A DNA stretch of 64,000 nt from the NCBI RefSeq assembly GCF_003363155.1, contig NZ_QRBE01000001.1, forward strand, positions 620,001 through 684,000, in the 5' to 3' direction. Positions 42,056-50,809 of the stretch are shown piece by piece (the first letter of the stretch is position 1; each line of letters starts with the position of its first letter). Below the pieces are notes generated by a model, which saw only the letters and a list, made by a program, of their open reading frames with translations, did not search any database and was not told the DNA's origin. The position numbers and the translations under genes are program-made. Origin of the DNA: Dyella monticola (GTDB lineage Bacteria; Pseudomonadota; Gammaproteobacteria; Xanthomonadales; Rhodanobacteraceae).

Positions 42056-42691
42056 ATGGGCGTTTCGAAGCAGCAAGCCATTGAAAACAAAAGAGCTATT
42101 GTCGAGGCGGCGGAGAAGCTCTTCCGCGAGCGCGGGGTGGCTGCCGTGGGGCTGGCAGAGCTCACCAAGGCCGCGGGCTTCACCCAGGGCGGCTTTTACA
42201 ACCACTTCAAATCGAAGGACGCCCTGGTCGCCGCCGTGCTGGAGAAGGCGATGGAAGATGGCGCGGCCCTGCTCGTTGCCGGCGTCAACGCGGCGAAGGG
42301 AGATACGAGCACGCCCATGCAGCGGTATATCGCGTGGTACCTGTCCGCCGATCATCGCGCCAACATCGAAACGGGTTGTCCGTTGACAGCCTACGCCGGC
42401 GATATTCGGCGACTCGGCAAGGAAGCGCGACAGGCCTATGCGCGTGGACTCACGTGGAATTTCGATCAGCTCGCGAATCTGATCGATGGCGAGAATCCGC
42501 AAGAGAAAAGGAAAAAAGCCATCACGCTTTTCAGTCAGATGGTCGGCGCGCTGATGCTTTCGCGTGCTGTCCTGGAGGTTGACTCCGCACTCGCCGATGA
42601 GATTTTGAAAGACGGGTGTCAGGAGTTATTGGGAACCATCAGACCCGATGCAAAACGTAGCCAGAGGACGAAGAAACGGAGTACGCGCTGA
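42056..42691 (+). CDS. TetR/AcrR-family regulator of the NTF2/SDR operon
   Basis: A 211-residue repressor. The helix-turn-helix is 'RAIVEAAEKLFRERGVAAVGLAELTKAAGFTQGGFYNHFKSKDALVAAVL' (recognition helix 'TQGGFYNHF'). The ligand domain (about 85-200) resembles TetR_C_25/LfrR-like members. The basic tail 'KRSQRTKKRSTR' is an unusual extra. ATG 42056 follows GGGAGTGGG; earlier in-frame starts at 42038 and 41969 are less likely, and the upstream stretch contains operator DNA. It is divergent from the NTF2/SDR operon and presumably represses both. Confidence 0.9.
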   Translation: MGVSKQQAIENKRAIVEAAEKLFRERGVAAVGLAELTKAAGFTQGGFYNHFKSKDALVAAVLEKAMEDGAALLVAGVNAAKGDTSTPMQRYIAWYLSADHRANIETGCPLTAYAGDIRRLGKEARQAYARGLTWNFDQLANLIDGENPQEKRKKAITLFSQMVGALMLSRAVLEVDSALADEILKDGCQELLGTIRPDAKRSQRTKKRSTR

Positions 42692-42787
42692 CGCTTTGTC
42701 GAGCTGGGGCGAAAATTTTTGCGGCCCCTGGCGGGCGGTGATAGCATCGCCCGGGGAATCCAGTTCTAAGGAAAGGAGCAGGGGGCA

Positions 42788-42883
42788 ATGAAAAACCTGT
42801 TTGCCGCGGCCGACATGGCCGCGCCGTGTTGGTGCTGCGCGCGCTTGAAGCATCGTCAGCAATGTCGTCAGGGGCCGGCATGA
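42788..42883 (+). CDS. Possible 31-residue leader peptide overlapping the YgiB-like gene
   Basis: ATG 42788 follows a strong AAGGAAAGGAG...GGGGG region. The peptide 'MKNLFAAADMAAPCWCCARL...' has a CWCC motif, and its stop overlaps the YgiB-like start codon as ATGA. Translational coupling is likely if it is real. It is too short to rule out chance. Confidence 0.35.
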   Translation: MKNLFAAADMAAPCWCCARLKHRQQCRQGPA

Positions 42884-43449
42884 AACGTTCAAAAAAAGCC
42901 TCCCTCGTTTTGATGGGCCTGACACCGCTGCTTATAAGCGCCTGCGACGATACTCAAAAGAGTCAGCACGTATTTGCCTCGATAGACGCTTGTACGCAGG
43001 CAAAGGTGCCGCTCTCCAGTTGCCAGAACGCGTTTAGCGAGGCGAAGGCTGAGGAAACTAAACAGGCGCCCCATTACGCGCTCTATGCGCAATGCAGTGC
43101 CAACTACGATGCCGACACCTGCGAGCAGCAGACGGATAATTCCGGCGTTGTGTATTGGCGCCCGAGCATGAACGGGTTTTTGATTGCACGTGTAATTCGC
43201 GATAGCCGGACATCGTATTTTCCGGCGGGTCCGGTATTTCTCAACCGCGATTCAAAAGAGTATTCCCCGCAATACGGCACGGTTCATTCGGGCTCAGGCT
43301 CGGGTGGAAACTCGGGCGCTGGTTATAGTGGTGGTAGCAGCGGATGGAATAATGTTCCTTCCGACGAGGTGGCCGGCGAAGGCGATACCGTCAGCCGAGG
43401 CGGTTTTGGTGGCGGTGAAGGTGAGGGTGGCGAAGGCGGTGGGGAATAA
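42880..43449 (+). CDS. YgiB/DUF1190-family lipoprotein
   Basis: A 189-residue lipoprotein with lipobox 'LISAC' (Cys about residue 22). The DUF1190 core is 'FASIDACTQAKVPLSSCQNAFSEAKAEETKQAPHYALYAQCSANYDADTCEQQ' with four spaced Cys, then 'YWRPSMNGFLIARVI'. It ends in a Gly/Ser-rich tail with 'DTVSRGGFGGGEG', the same TVSRGGFG motif as E. coli YgiB. It precedes a YgiC-like ATP-grasp gene in the same order as in E. coli. The pair's role is unknown. Confidence 0.85.
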   Translation: MKRSKKASLVLMGLTPLLISACDDTQKSQHVFASIDACTQAKVPLSSCQNAFSEAKAEETKQAPHYALYAQCSANYDADTCEQQTDNSGVVYWRPSMNGFLIARVIRDSRTSYFPAGPVFLNRDSKEYSPQYGTVHSGSGSGGNSGAGYSGGSSGWNNVPSDEVAGEGDTVSRGGFGGGEGEGGEGGGE

Positions 43450-43480
43450 CTAAGCCTGTCGGTGCGCGAAGGGGAGTTTT

Positions 43481-44641
43481 GTGAAACGCATTGCCATTGC
43501 ACCTCGCCCCGATTGGCAGGCCACCGCCGAACGCTACGGTTTTCTGTTTCACACCATCGATGGCGCGCCCTATTGGGATGAGTCGGCGTACTACGCGTTT
43601 ACGCTCGAGCAGATAGAGCGCGATATCGAAGCGCCGACCGGTGAGATCCATCAGCTCGCGCTTTCCCTCATGGACGATATTGTTCGCAGCGAAGCATTGA
43701 TGAGGCGGCTTGCGATTCCAGTGCATTACTGGGACTGGATTGCCGATTCATGGCGTCAACGACAGCCGCATCTATATGGACGCATGGATCTGGCCTATGA
43801 CGGCGCGGGACCTGCCAAGTTATACGAGCTCAATTACGACACACCCACCTCGATCTACGAGGCGGCCTTTTTCCAGTGGATATGGCTGGAGGAGCAACAG
43901 CACCGCGGTGCGCTCCCGCGAACGGCCGACCAATACAACCAGATTCAAGAATTGCTTATTCTCGCCTTCGCTGCGATGGCGAAGGCTCTGCGCAAGCCTT
44001 TTTATTTCACCGCCGTGCGCCATAGCGCCGAGGACCAGGGCACCATCGCGTATCTGCGCGACTGCGCCATGCAAGCGGGCGTGTCCAGCGAGGTGATTGC
44101 ACTGGAGGATATTGGCCTTTCCAGCAAAGGCCAGTTCACGGATTTGCGGCACAAGTTGCTCGGTTCGCTATTCAAGCTGTATCCGCTCGAAATGATGTTC
44201 ACGAATGAATACGGACCCTATCTTCCTCATGCGCAGCTTCAGTTGATCGAGCCACCATGGAAAGCGGTGCTGAGCAACAAAGGTATCTTGCCATTGCTGT
44301 GGGAACGCTATCCCGGTCATCCCAATCTCCTGCCCGCGTTCTATGAGGATCGCGTGGACACGACGTTGTCGCCGGGATGGATTCGCAAGCCGCTGTTTTC
44401 GCGCGAAGGCGCCAATGTGCATATGGCACTGCCTGATGGCGAGCACATCAGGTCGCCTGGCCGTTATACGCAATGCCCCGTCATCCGCCAGGCTTTTTAT
44501 CCACTTCCGCGTTTTGACGGCGGTTATCCGCTGATAGGTAGCTGGGTAGTCGGGGATGCGCCGGCGGGCATGGGCATTCGCGAAGATGCCACGCTTATTA
44601 CGCGCGACACATCCCGCTTTGTACCGCATGTGATCCTTTGA
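43481..44641 (+). CDS. YgiC-like glutathionylspermidine-synthase-family ATP-grasp protein
   Basis: A 386-residue ATP-grasp ligase-like protein. Features are 'RPDWQATAERYGFLFH', 'WDESAYYAFTLEQIERDIEAPTGEIHQ', 'RMDLAYDGAGPAKLYELNYDTPTSIYEAAFFQWIWLE', 'IEPPWKAVLSNKGILPLLWERYPGHPNLLPAF' (ATP-binding region) and 'WIRKPLFSREGANV'. The amidase half of true glutathionylspermidine synthetase is absent, as in YgiC/YjfC. A GTG start at 43481 follows GGGAG. It follows the YgiB-like gene in an operon, with a clear terminator after it. Confidence 0.92.
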   Translation: MKRIAIAPRPDWQATAERYGFLFHTIDGAPYWDESAYYAFTLEQIERDIEAPTGEIHQLALSLMDDIVRSEALMRRLAIPVHYWDWIADSWRQRQPHLYGRMDLAYDGAGPAKLYELNYDTPTSIYEAAFFQWIWLEEQQHRGALPRTADQYNQIQELLILAFAAMAKALRKPFYFTAVRHSAEDQGTIAYLRDCAMQAGVSSEVIALEDIGLSSKGQFTDLRHKLLGSLFKLYPLEMMFTNEYGPYLPHAQLQLIEPPWKAVLSNKGILPLLWERYPGHPNLLPAFYEDRVDTTLSPGWIRKPLFSREGANVHMALPDGEHIRSPGRYTQCPVIRQAFYPLPRFDGGYPLIGSWVVGDAPAGMGIREDATLITRDTSRFVPHVIL

Positions 44642-44679
44642 CCGGCTGAACAGAAACCTTGTTGCATTACCCTGGCCAC

Positions 44680-44712
44680 AAAGGACGCGGATGAACCGCG
44701 TCCTTTGTTTTT
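44680..44712 (+). terminator. Terminator after the YgiC-like gene
   Basis: An 11-bp stem AAAGGACGCGG/CCGCGTCCTTT with ATGAA loop, then GTTTTTG. Confidence 0.9.
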
Positions 44713-44756
44713 GCATATCGCCCTGGCAAGCGGCCAGCGCAGAACAACGCATGCAG

Positions 44757-47700
44757 CTAGAAGAACTTCTGCTCGTACTTGAGATAAATGACACGGCCAA
44801 TATCGTATTGCGGGTTGTACGGATAACTGCTGTAACCATCCGTTCCCGTCGGGCCGAGCGGGCCTGCCACGCTATAAACGCCAGAGTAGGAGAGCGGCGC
44901 TTTGCGATTGAAGAGATCGGTAGCGCCCAGTGCAATGCGCCCCTTCCACGGCGCCTCCCAACTCACTTGCAGATCATTGAAAGCAAGGCCTCCTTGCCGA
45001 TTCAGACCGTTCGGTGAGTTGGCAAGGTCCTTAGTGGGATTGTTGCAAGGGAAGTATTCGTTCAGCGCCGGGTTGGGCGCTATGCACGGCTCCGACAGCG
45101 AGGAGTAGTAGCGGATCGTCCAGGTCGCTGCGAATTGTTTGTAACTCCAATTCAGATTGACCGTGGAGCGAAAACGCCACAGCGGGCCCAGCACCGTATC
45201 GTAACCGCCAAGCGTATTGGAAATGACGGGGCCGCCCGGCGTGGTCTGCTCCTTCACCGAATCGATATAGGTGCTGGTGGAGTCGAACTTGAACCGTCCA
45301 ATCGGTGTATCAGGAAATAGGTAGCTCAAGTCCAGGTCTTCGCCGCGCTCTTCCACGAAACCCTGGTTCACTAGCGCCTGCAGCAGGTTGATCACTTGTC
45401 CCTGGAACGGGCCTGCCACGGCCGAACGCTGAAATTGCCCGCATTGCTGTGTTTCTCCCAACAGGTAGCAATTGTCGAGAATGCTGGTCGCCGTAGGTAG
45501 CGTGATGACGTTGGCGATGCGGATGCGGTACCAGTCCATAGTGGCATTAAAGCCGGTGAGGTAATGCGGGCTATAAACGAAACCCGCGGTATAGCTCCTT
45601 GAGGTTTCCGGTTTCAGACTGGCGTTGGCCCCGGTGAAAAACGGCGTCGTGCTGGTTTGATCCGGTGCGGGGATCGGCTGGCCATTGGGAATGAGCTGCG
45701 TATAACCGGGGCCTACTGCAGGCAATCCGGCAAACCCGTTCAAGCAGCGCTGCTTGACGGTGGCATTACCTGTCAGGCCGAAGTTGACGTCGCACGGATC
45801 GGTGTAGTTCGTGAAGCTTTGCAATGTGCCGCCATAGAGATTGGCGATGGCCGGTGCGCGGAAACCCGTGCCGTAACTGGCACGAACCAGCAGGTCTTGA
45901 ATCGGCTGCCACGACAATTTGAACTGATTGTTGTTGGTATTGCCGAAGTTGGTGTAGCGCGAGAAACGATGCGCGAGGTCGATGTCCAACAGTTGCGCAC
46001 CCGGCAGCTCCTTGAGAACAGGAATGTTCACCTCGGCGTACGCCTCGTTCAGCCCGTAAGAACCACTGCCTGCGTTCTGCTGCAGATTGGTGTTGAGGCC
46101 AAGCTGCGTATAGGTATCGGGCGTGGCACCACCGGAAATGTCGCGATGATCGGCGCCGACGGCAAAGGTCACATCGCCGCTGCCCATGGATTGCGGAAGC
46201 GTGAACATGTCACCGGACAGATTGGCGGACACGGTTTTCATTTCGCTGAACGAGCGCGTGCCGGCAATGATGTTGAGGTAGTTGAGTTCGGCCGGTGTCA
46301 GGCCGCCTGAGCCGGAGAACGGATTAAGCGGTACGCAACCGGCGGTCACGTGACCGGGCGTGCCGCATTCCACGACGCCGCCAGGACCCATGAAGGATGG
46401 CCCGACCGCCTGTTCCAGGTGAACCAAATTGAGGTTGCCCGGACCGAAACTCGATTGCTCATAGCGATAGTCGCTGTAGCCCGCGTCCCAGTCGAACTCG
46501 TTTTCGCCGAGCGTGAAATCGCCTTCCAGGCCCGCGCGCCAGCCGTATTGTTTGATTTTGTTGTAAACGACGCGATTGGGATATTGCAGCGGCAACTCGA
46601 ACTGGAGATTGTTGCCCGGCAACGGATTGTAATAGCTCAGCGACGACAGCGACGGAAAGTAAACCGCCGGGAAAGCGCTTGCGGGCAGGCCAAGCGCCTC
46701 GGCCAGATGCGCACCGTTGGCCGGCGTCAGCGAACTGAGCGGATAGCCGCCAATACTCGTGGTGGAGTTGTTGGTGTTGTACGTGCCGGTGACATTGGCC
46801 GTGATGTGATCCGTCAGCTTGTAATCACCTTTCATTAAATACGACCGCTGTCGATTGTCGGGCATCAAGCTCTCAAGAAATGCCGAGTTCTGATAGTCGT
46901 TGTTGAAGTAGGGCGACGGGTATTGCGAGCCAAACGTGTTGACGTGATAGTTCGCGATATCAAGCCCGTTCTGACCCATGTTGACGGTGAGCGGGCCATT
47001 GGCCAGTTGCGGCAGATTCACCGGCAATCCTGTTGCGGGATTGAGCGCGCCGGTGATGGTGCCGAAAGGCGAGGGCACCGTCTGGCTCTGGGGATAATTG
47101 GGCCCAAAGCTGAAAAAGCCATACTTGCTGTAAGCGCGATCATCTGCCATCAGCCCGTCGGTGTTCTGGATGGTTGCATTGATCAGGAACGAGCCGCGGG
47201 AAAACTTTTTACCTCCAGTGAGGCTGAATTGGCTGTTTTTGCCGTCGCTCCCTGGCGAATACATGCTGTTGTAGGTATCCAGCTGAAGACCGTCGAAATC
47301 CTTTTTGGTAATGATGTTGACCACGCCGGCAATGGCATCGGAGCCATAAATCGCCGATGCACCATCCTGCAGAATTTCGACGTGATCGATGATCGAGCTC
47401 GGTATCGTGCTCAGGTCGGTTTCGCCGAAGATATCCGTGGTCCATCGCTGGCCATCGACCAGCACCAAGGTGCGCGGCGCACCCAGGCCGCGAAGGCTTA
47501 CGTACTGGCCGACGATGTTGCCCAAGGCACTTTGATTGCTGGTGCCGGAGGAGCCCACCGAAGAAACGTTCTGCAGAATCTGACCGACACTGACAAAGCC
47601 CTGTTGCTGCAGTGCCTCGTGCGTCAGTTCCGTCACTGGTTGCGCCGTTTCCACGTCAACGCTGCGAATCAACGAACCGGTAACCGTGATGCCTTGCAGG

Positions 47701-47933
47701 GTGGTCGTTTTTTGGGTGGACGGTGCGTTGGTCGCGGTTTGCGCTTGCGTCGGTTGGGTTGACGCGTTTGACGAAGGTGTCGAAGTGGTTGGGGGAACCG
47801 TCTGGGTGTTTGCTGTGGGGGATTGTTGTCCGGAGGTTGCGGTTTGTCCCGCCGCTACCGTCGTCAACACACAGCTCCCTAGGGCTAATGCCATGCGTAT
47901 GGCATTGGCCATCGTTTGATGTCGCATGCTCAT
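44757..47933 (-). CDS. TonB-dependent outer-membrane receptor
   Basis: 1058 residues. A signal peptide is followed by a Ser/Thr/Pro-rich linker (about 30-75) and the plug domain with 'LQGITVTGSLIRSVDVETAQPVTELTHEALQQQG', 'GLGAPRTLVLVDGQRW' and 'GASAIYGSDAIAGVVNIITKK' (about 75-210). The remainder is a 22-strand barrel that ends with Phe ('YEQKFF'). The plug 'SAIYGSDAIAGVVNIITKK' is typical of the Xanthomonadales carbohydrate/oligosaccharide TonB receptors, but the ligand is unknown. There is no extra N-terminal signalling domain. GGAGGATC precedes the ATG. Confidence 0.94.
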   Translation of the reverse strand: MSMRHQTMANAIRMALALGSCVLTTVAAGQTATSGQQSPTANTQTVPPTTSTPSSNASTQPTQAQTATNAPSTQKTTTLQGITVTGSLIRSVDVETAQPVTELTHEALQQQGFVSVGQILQNVSSVGSSGTSNQSALGNIVGQYVSLRGLGAPRTLVLVDGQRWTTDIFGETDLSTIPSSIIDHVEILQDGASAIYGSDAIAGVVNIITKKDFDGLQLDTYNSMYSPGSDGKNSQFSLTGGKKFSRGSFLINATIQNTDGLMADDRAYSKYGFFSFGPNYPQSQTVPSPFGTITGALNPATGLPVNLPQLANGPLTVNMGQNGLDIANYHVNTFGSQYPSPYFNNDYQNSAFLESLMPDNRQRSYLMKGDYKLTDHITANVTGTYNTNNSTTSIGGYPLSSLTPANGAHLAEALGLPASAFPAVYFPSLSSLSYYNPLPGNNLQFELPLQYPNRVVYNKIKQYGWRAGLEGDFTLGENEFDWDAGYSDYRYEQSSFGPGNLNLVHLEQAVGPSFMGPGGVVECGTPGHVTAGCVPLNPFSGSGGLTPAELNYLNIIAGTRSFSEMKTVSANLSGDMFTLPQSMGSGDVTFAVGADHRDISGGATPDTYTQLGLNTNLQQNAGSGSYGLNEAYAEVNIPVLKELPGAQLLDIDLAHRFSRYTNFGNTNNNQFKLSWQPIQDLLVRASYGTGFRAPAIANLYGGTLQSFTNYTDPCDVNFGLTGNATVKQRCLNGFAGLPAVGPGYTQLIPNGQPIPAPDQTSTTPFFTGANASLKPETSRSYTAGFVYSPHYLTGFNATMDWYRIRIANVITLPTATSILDNCYLLGETQQCGQFQRSAVAGPFQGQVINLLQALVNQGFVEERGEDLDLSYLFPDTPIGRFKFDSTSTYIDSVKEQTTPGGPVISNTLGGYDTVLGPLWRFRSTVNLNWSYKQFAATWTIRYYSSLSEPCIAPNPALNEYFPCNNPTKDLANSPNGLNRQGGLAFNDLQVSWEAPWKGRIALGATDLFNRKAPLSYSGVYSVAGPLGPTGTDGYSSYPYNPQYDIGRVIYLKYEQKFF

Positions 47934-48496
47934 GAAAGATCCTCCCGTCTTGCGCTGGGTGATTACATGTCTGCTAACTCCTGTTGTTGTTGGTGTTCAT
48001 GTGCGCAGGTGCCGTGGTGCCATCCGGCCCTATGCCGGCGGCAATCCTCAGCACGGTGACCGGCACAGCGGTACCGTGCATGGCGGATTTCCAGGAAGGG
48101 CGGCACCCCACCACTTTTGTGGTGGTGTCGATGATTCAAAGCGCCATTAAGCACTCCGCCTTCGATAGGTTGTCGCAGGTAACCATGCGACCTATGCGTC
48201 AACGAAAGCTGGGTGACTCAACAGCGAAAATGTCGACGTTTCAATCCTGACGCCCCGGATTTTTCACCTCCGCGGAGCGCCTTCAAGCCGCAGTCAACCC
48301 TTACGGGCGCACGGTACATCTCGTCCGGCAAGGTCTCTGCATTTAAACGACGATTGAGGGGCGAGAAAATCGACATCTGCTGCACGTTTGCCGTGCTTCT
48401 TCAGGGGAGCTATCAGCGCTTGACGCTATCCCCAGGGAAGAGGGTATTCGTCCACCAGGGAAGGGGGCGGCGCGAGCAACCCCACCTGATGGATGC
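47934..48496. other. Intergenic region upstream of the TonB receptor
   Basis: About 560 bases without a supportable gene. It holds a CCCACCAC-TTTT-GTGGTGGT hairpin (about 48104-48123) and presumably the receptor promoter. Confidence 0.5.
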
Positions 48497-49039
48497 TTAC
48501 CTCGGCGGATAAGCCGTAAAAATATAATCTTGCGAGGCCACGCGCGTGTGGCATGAATAACCGCATTCGGCGCCAGTCATCGACGGCTTGAGGGTCCGTG
48601 ACGCGGTGTCGTAGGTAAATTGCGCATAGGCCCAGCCGTGCGTCTTCGGAAACCGCGTGGAGTCTTTTTCGATAAACGAGAGCGACTTCAGAGTGTCCGG
48701 CACCTCGACAAAATACGGTGACTTGGTATTCACCTTCTTCAGCCATTCGATCTTGACGATCTTGGAGCCTTCAGGGAAAGGCTTGCCATTACCGGGTATA
48801 CCTTCCTTGTAGGCTTCGATCATCACCGCGTTGGCGAGAATCGCTTTGACGCTGGTCTTGGTTTCACTCACCGCGACGTCTTGCCAAGTGTCGTACCCTT
48901 TGAAGTCGGAGAAGGCCAGTCCATTGGGTATGCTCAGCGTGTCTCTATCCTGCTGTGCGAGCGCGATGCCGACCATACTTCCGACGACCGCACACGAAGC
49001 AGCAGCGATGACAGCGACCGTGGTGCTCTTGGATTTCAT
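48497..49039 (-). CDS. Cytochrome P460-family protein
   Basis: A 180-residue exported haem protein. It has a signal peptide ('AVIAAASCAVVGSMVGIALAQQD') and a P460 domain with 'YDTWQDVAVSETKTSVKAILAN', 'PFPEGSKIVKIEWLKK' and 'TRFPKTHGWAYAQF'. A CxxCH haem site 'CGYSCHTRV' lies near the C-terminus (about 160-168). P460 proteins oxidise hydroxylamine or bind NO in the periplasm; some P460-like proteins (cytochrome c'-beta) bind NO. It is next to DUF3820 and NnrS genes on the same strand, which supports a role in nitrogen-oxide handling. Confidence 0.9.
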   Translation of the reverse strand: MKSKSTTVAVIAAASCAVVGSMVGIALAQQDRDTLSIPNGLAFSDFKGYDTWQDVAVSETKTSVKAILANAVMIEAYKEGIPGNGKPFPEGSKIVKIEWLKKVNTKSPYFVEVPDTLKSLSFIEKDSTRFPKTHGWAYAQFTYDTASRTLKPSMTGAECGYSCHTRVASQDYIFTAYPPR

Positions 49040-49222
49040 GTCAATGCCCTCCGCGATGGTTCGAGAAGAACCAGAACGAGCGATGTAATCGCAGCGGGGC
49101 GGCGTACGATGCGGGCGGCCACTCTTGCACCTGCAGGGTGAAACAGGTGTTAGGCATTTGCTGCCTAATTGCTACGAGACAAAACGGAAGCGACCGTGGT
49201 CAACGGGAGATCGCGTAACGCA

Positions 49223-49435
49223 TCAGCGCTTCCGTAGCGGTTCCAGCAAAGGCTTCAGTCCGTTGTGATCGAGCTCAAGCATCAGTGCCAGCAAGTTACC
49301 CAGGTCGTCAGGTGGAAAACCTTTGCGAGCAAACCAAGCCAGATACGCGCCAGGCAAGTCCGCGATCAGGCGGTCTTGGTATTTGCCGTAGGGCATGGTG
49401 ACAGTGACCAGTCGCTGCAGATCTTCAGGCTTCAT
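49223..49435 (-). CDS. DUF3820-family small protein
   Basis: A 70-residue protein with the DUF3820 core 'MPYGKYQDRLIADLPGAYLAWFARKGFPPDDLGNLLALMLELDHNGLKPLLEPL'. The family, with 'F/MPFGKYKGR...LP..YL.WF', has no known enzymatic role, though it resembles part of nuclease-associated domains. ATG 49435 is followed by the frame above; a TTG at 49444 is in frame. The NnrS stop lies 5 bases before this start, so the genes are co-transcribed. Confidence 0.85.
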   Translation of the reverse strand: MKPEDLQRLVTVTMPYGKYQDRLIADLPGAYLAWFARKGFPPDDLGNLLALMLELDHNGLKPLLEPLRKR

Positions 49436-49440
49436 GCGCC

Positions 49441-50685
49441 TCAACCCGGACGTTGATCAACGCGCGGTGTCAGGTACATCCACAACGAGCGCAGCACCCA
49501 CGGCAGGAACGCTACCAGCCAGCCACATGCGGCAATCACCAGCCACGTTAGCGTATCGCCGCCCAGTTCGGCGCGCACGCGTAGAAGCACCACGACCTGC
49601 AGCAGAATGAAACATGTCCATGCAATGAAACCCATCTGCAGCGGGCGTCCGGAGTGGCCATGCGTCACACGAGTGACCATGGCAACCAGCATCGATCCGA
49701 AATAACCGATCGTCATGACATGCAGCGGTGCAAGCCCAAGGATGGCCGTATGGTTGAGCAGCAGCCACACGCTCTGCACGGTGTAGAGCACAAACGCAAT
49801 CGGCAACCAGGCGAAGGCAAGATGAAGCACGGCCAGCAAACCGGGCTGCATGGCTTTCCACGGCTGCCAGGCCAGCGCGTGCCAGGCAAACACGCCCGCC
49901 AATGCAGCGTCGGGAATCCACAGCCATGCCGCATGATGGAGTGCGCTGAGCACGATATGCAGGACGAGCAACATCCACACGACAGGTATGCTCCACGCCG
50001 GGCGGCGACTGGCATAACCGGGCACGACGTTTGCGCTGAAAAAGGGGATCATCCGGTGCGATACGGTGAAGTAGACCGGCAGCAGCAGGCCGAACGTACC
50101 CAGATTGATCGCAATCAATGCCGTGGTCGTGGATGCGCCGAATACGAACGCAAGAAAGCAGCCAAGCCCTACCGTGCCAACGACCAGCGCGGTAAGGCAG
50201 GACCACGCGTGCGCATTGCGTTTACGCGATTCCTTTAGCGCCACCGCCAGCACCCTCACGCCCGCGACATAGCCCAGCAGCATCAGCTCCAACCCAATGC
50301 ATAGCAGCAAACGCCAACCGAGTAGGCCCAGATGCGCCAGCAGATACCCTGCAAAAATAGCGCCGGCAACAGGGACGTAATGCGCGCGCGACAACGCCGG
50401 TCGCTCCAGCCAGCGCGGGAAGACCGTCAGCAGAAAGCCGAACATGAAGAGCGGAAGCATGCCGTACTGGGTGAGCACGGCGTGCGCCCAACCCGCCGGG
50501 ATCGACGGCGCGGGCCAGTTGCGCCAGCCAAAGCGCCACGCAGACAACTGCAAGGCCCACCACGTCATGCTGGTCATCACCGCGAGTGCGCCACCGAAGA
50601 ACAACAGGCGATGCGGTGCGGCGAAGAGGATCGGCCAAGGCTCGCTTGTGGAATCAGTGGCGGCACGTGTGCGGGGCGTAGGCAT
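49441..50685 (-). CDS. nnrS: NnrS-family nitric-oxide-response membrane protein
   Basis: A 414-residue inner-membrane protein with twelve predicted helices. NnrS signatures are 'AAPHRLLFFGGALAVM' near the start, 'HAVLTQYGMLPLFMFGFLLTVFPRWL', 'GTFGLLLPVYFTVSHRMIPFFSANVVPGY', 'LHVMTIGYFGSMLVAMVTRVTHGHSGRPL' and His-rich helices that bind haem and copper. NnrS protects against nitrosative stress and supports denitrifying growth in other bacteria. ATG 50685 is chosen over 50775; the ribosome site is weak. Leads the NnrS-DUF3820-P460 block. Confidence 0.92.
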   Translation of the reverse strand: MPTPRTRAATDSTSEPWPILFAAPHRLLFFGGALAVMTSMTWWALQLSAWRFGWRNWPAPSIPAGWAHAVLTQYGMLPLFMFGFLLTVFPRWLERPALSRAHYVPVAGAIFAGYLLAHLGLLGWRLLLCIGLELMLLGYVAGVRVLAVALKESRKRNAHAWSCLTALVVGTVGLGCFLAFVFGASTTTALIAINLGTFGLLLPVYFTVSHRMIPFFSANVVPGYASRRPAWSIPVVWMLLVLHIVLSALHHAAWLWIPDAALAGVFAWHALAWQPWKAMQPGLLAVLHLAFAWLPIAFVLYTVQSVWLLLNHTAILGLAPLHVMTIGYFGSMLVAMVTRVTHGHSGRPLQMGFIAWTCFILLQVVVLLRVRAELGGDTLTWLVIAACGWLVAFLPWVLRSLWMYLTPRVDQRPG

Positions 50686-50809
50686 GGTGTCGTGATCCAG
50701 GTCGAAGGAATGATGGCGCCGTGGACGTCGCCAAATGTTTGAGATTATGGCGGCTACAGATGATCGGGTCTGCAAGTGATCGCCGCTTCATGGCGGTAGT
50801 GGATGCCCT

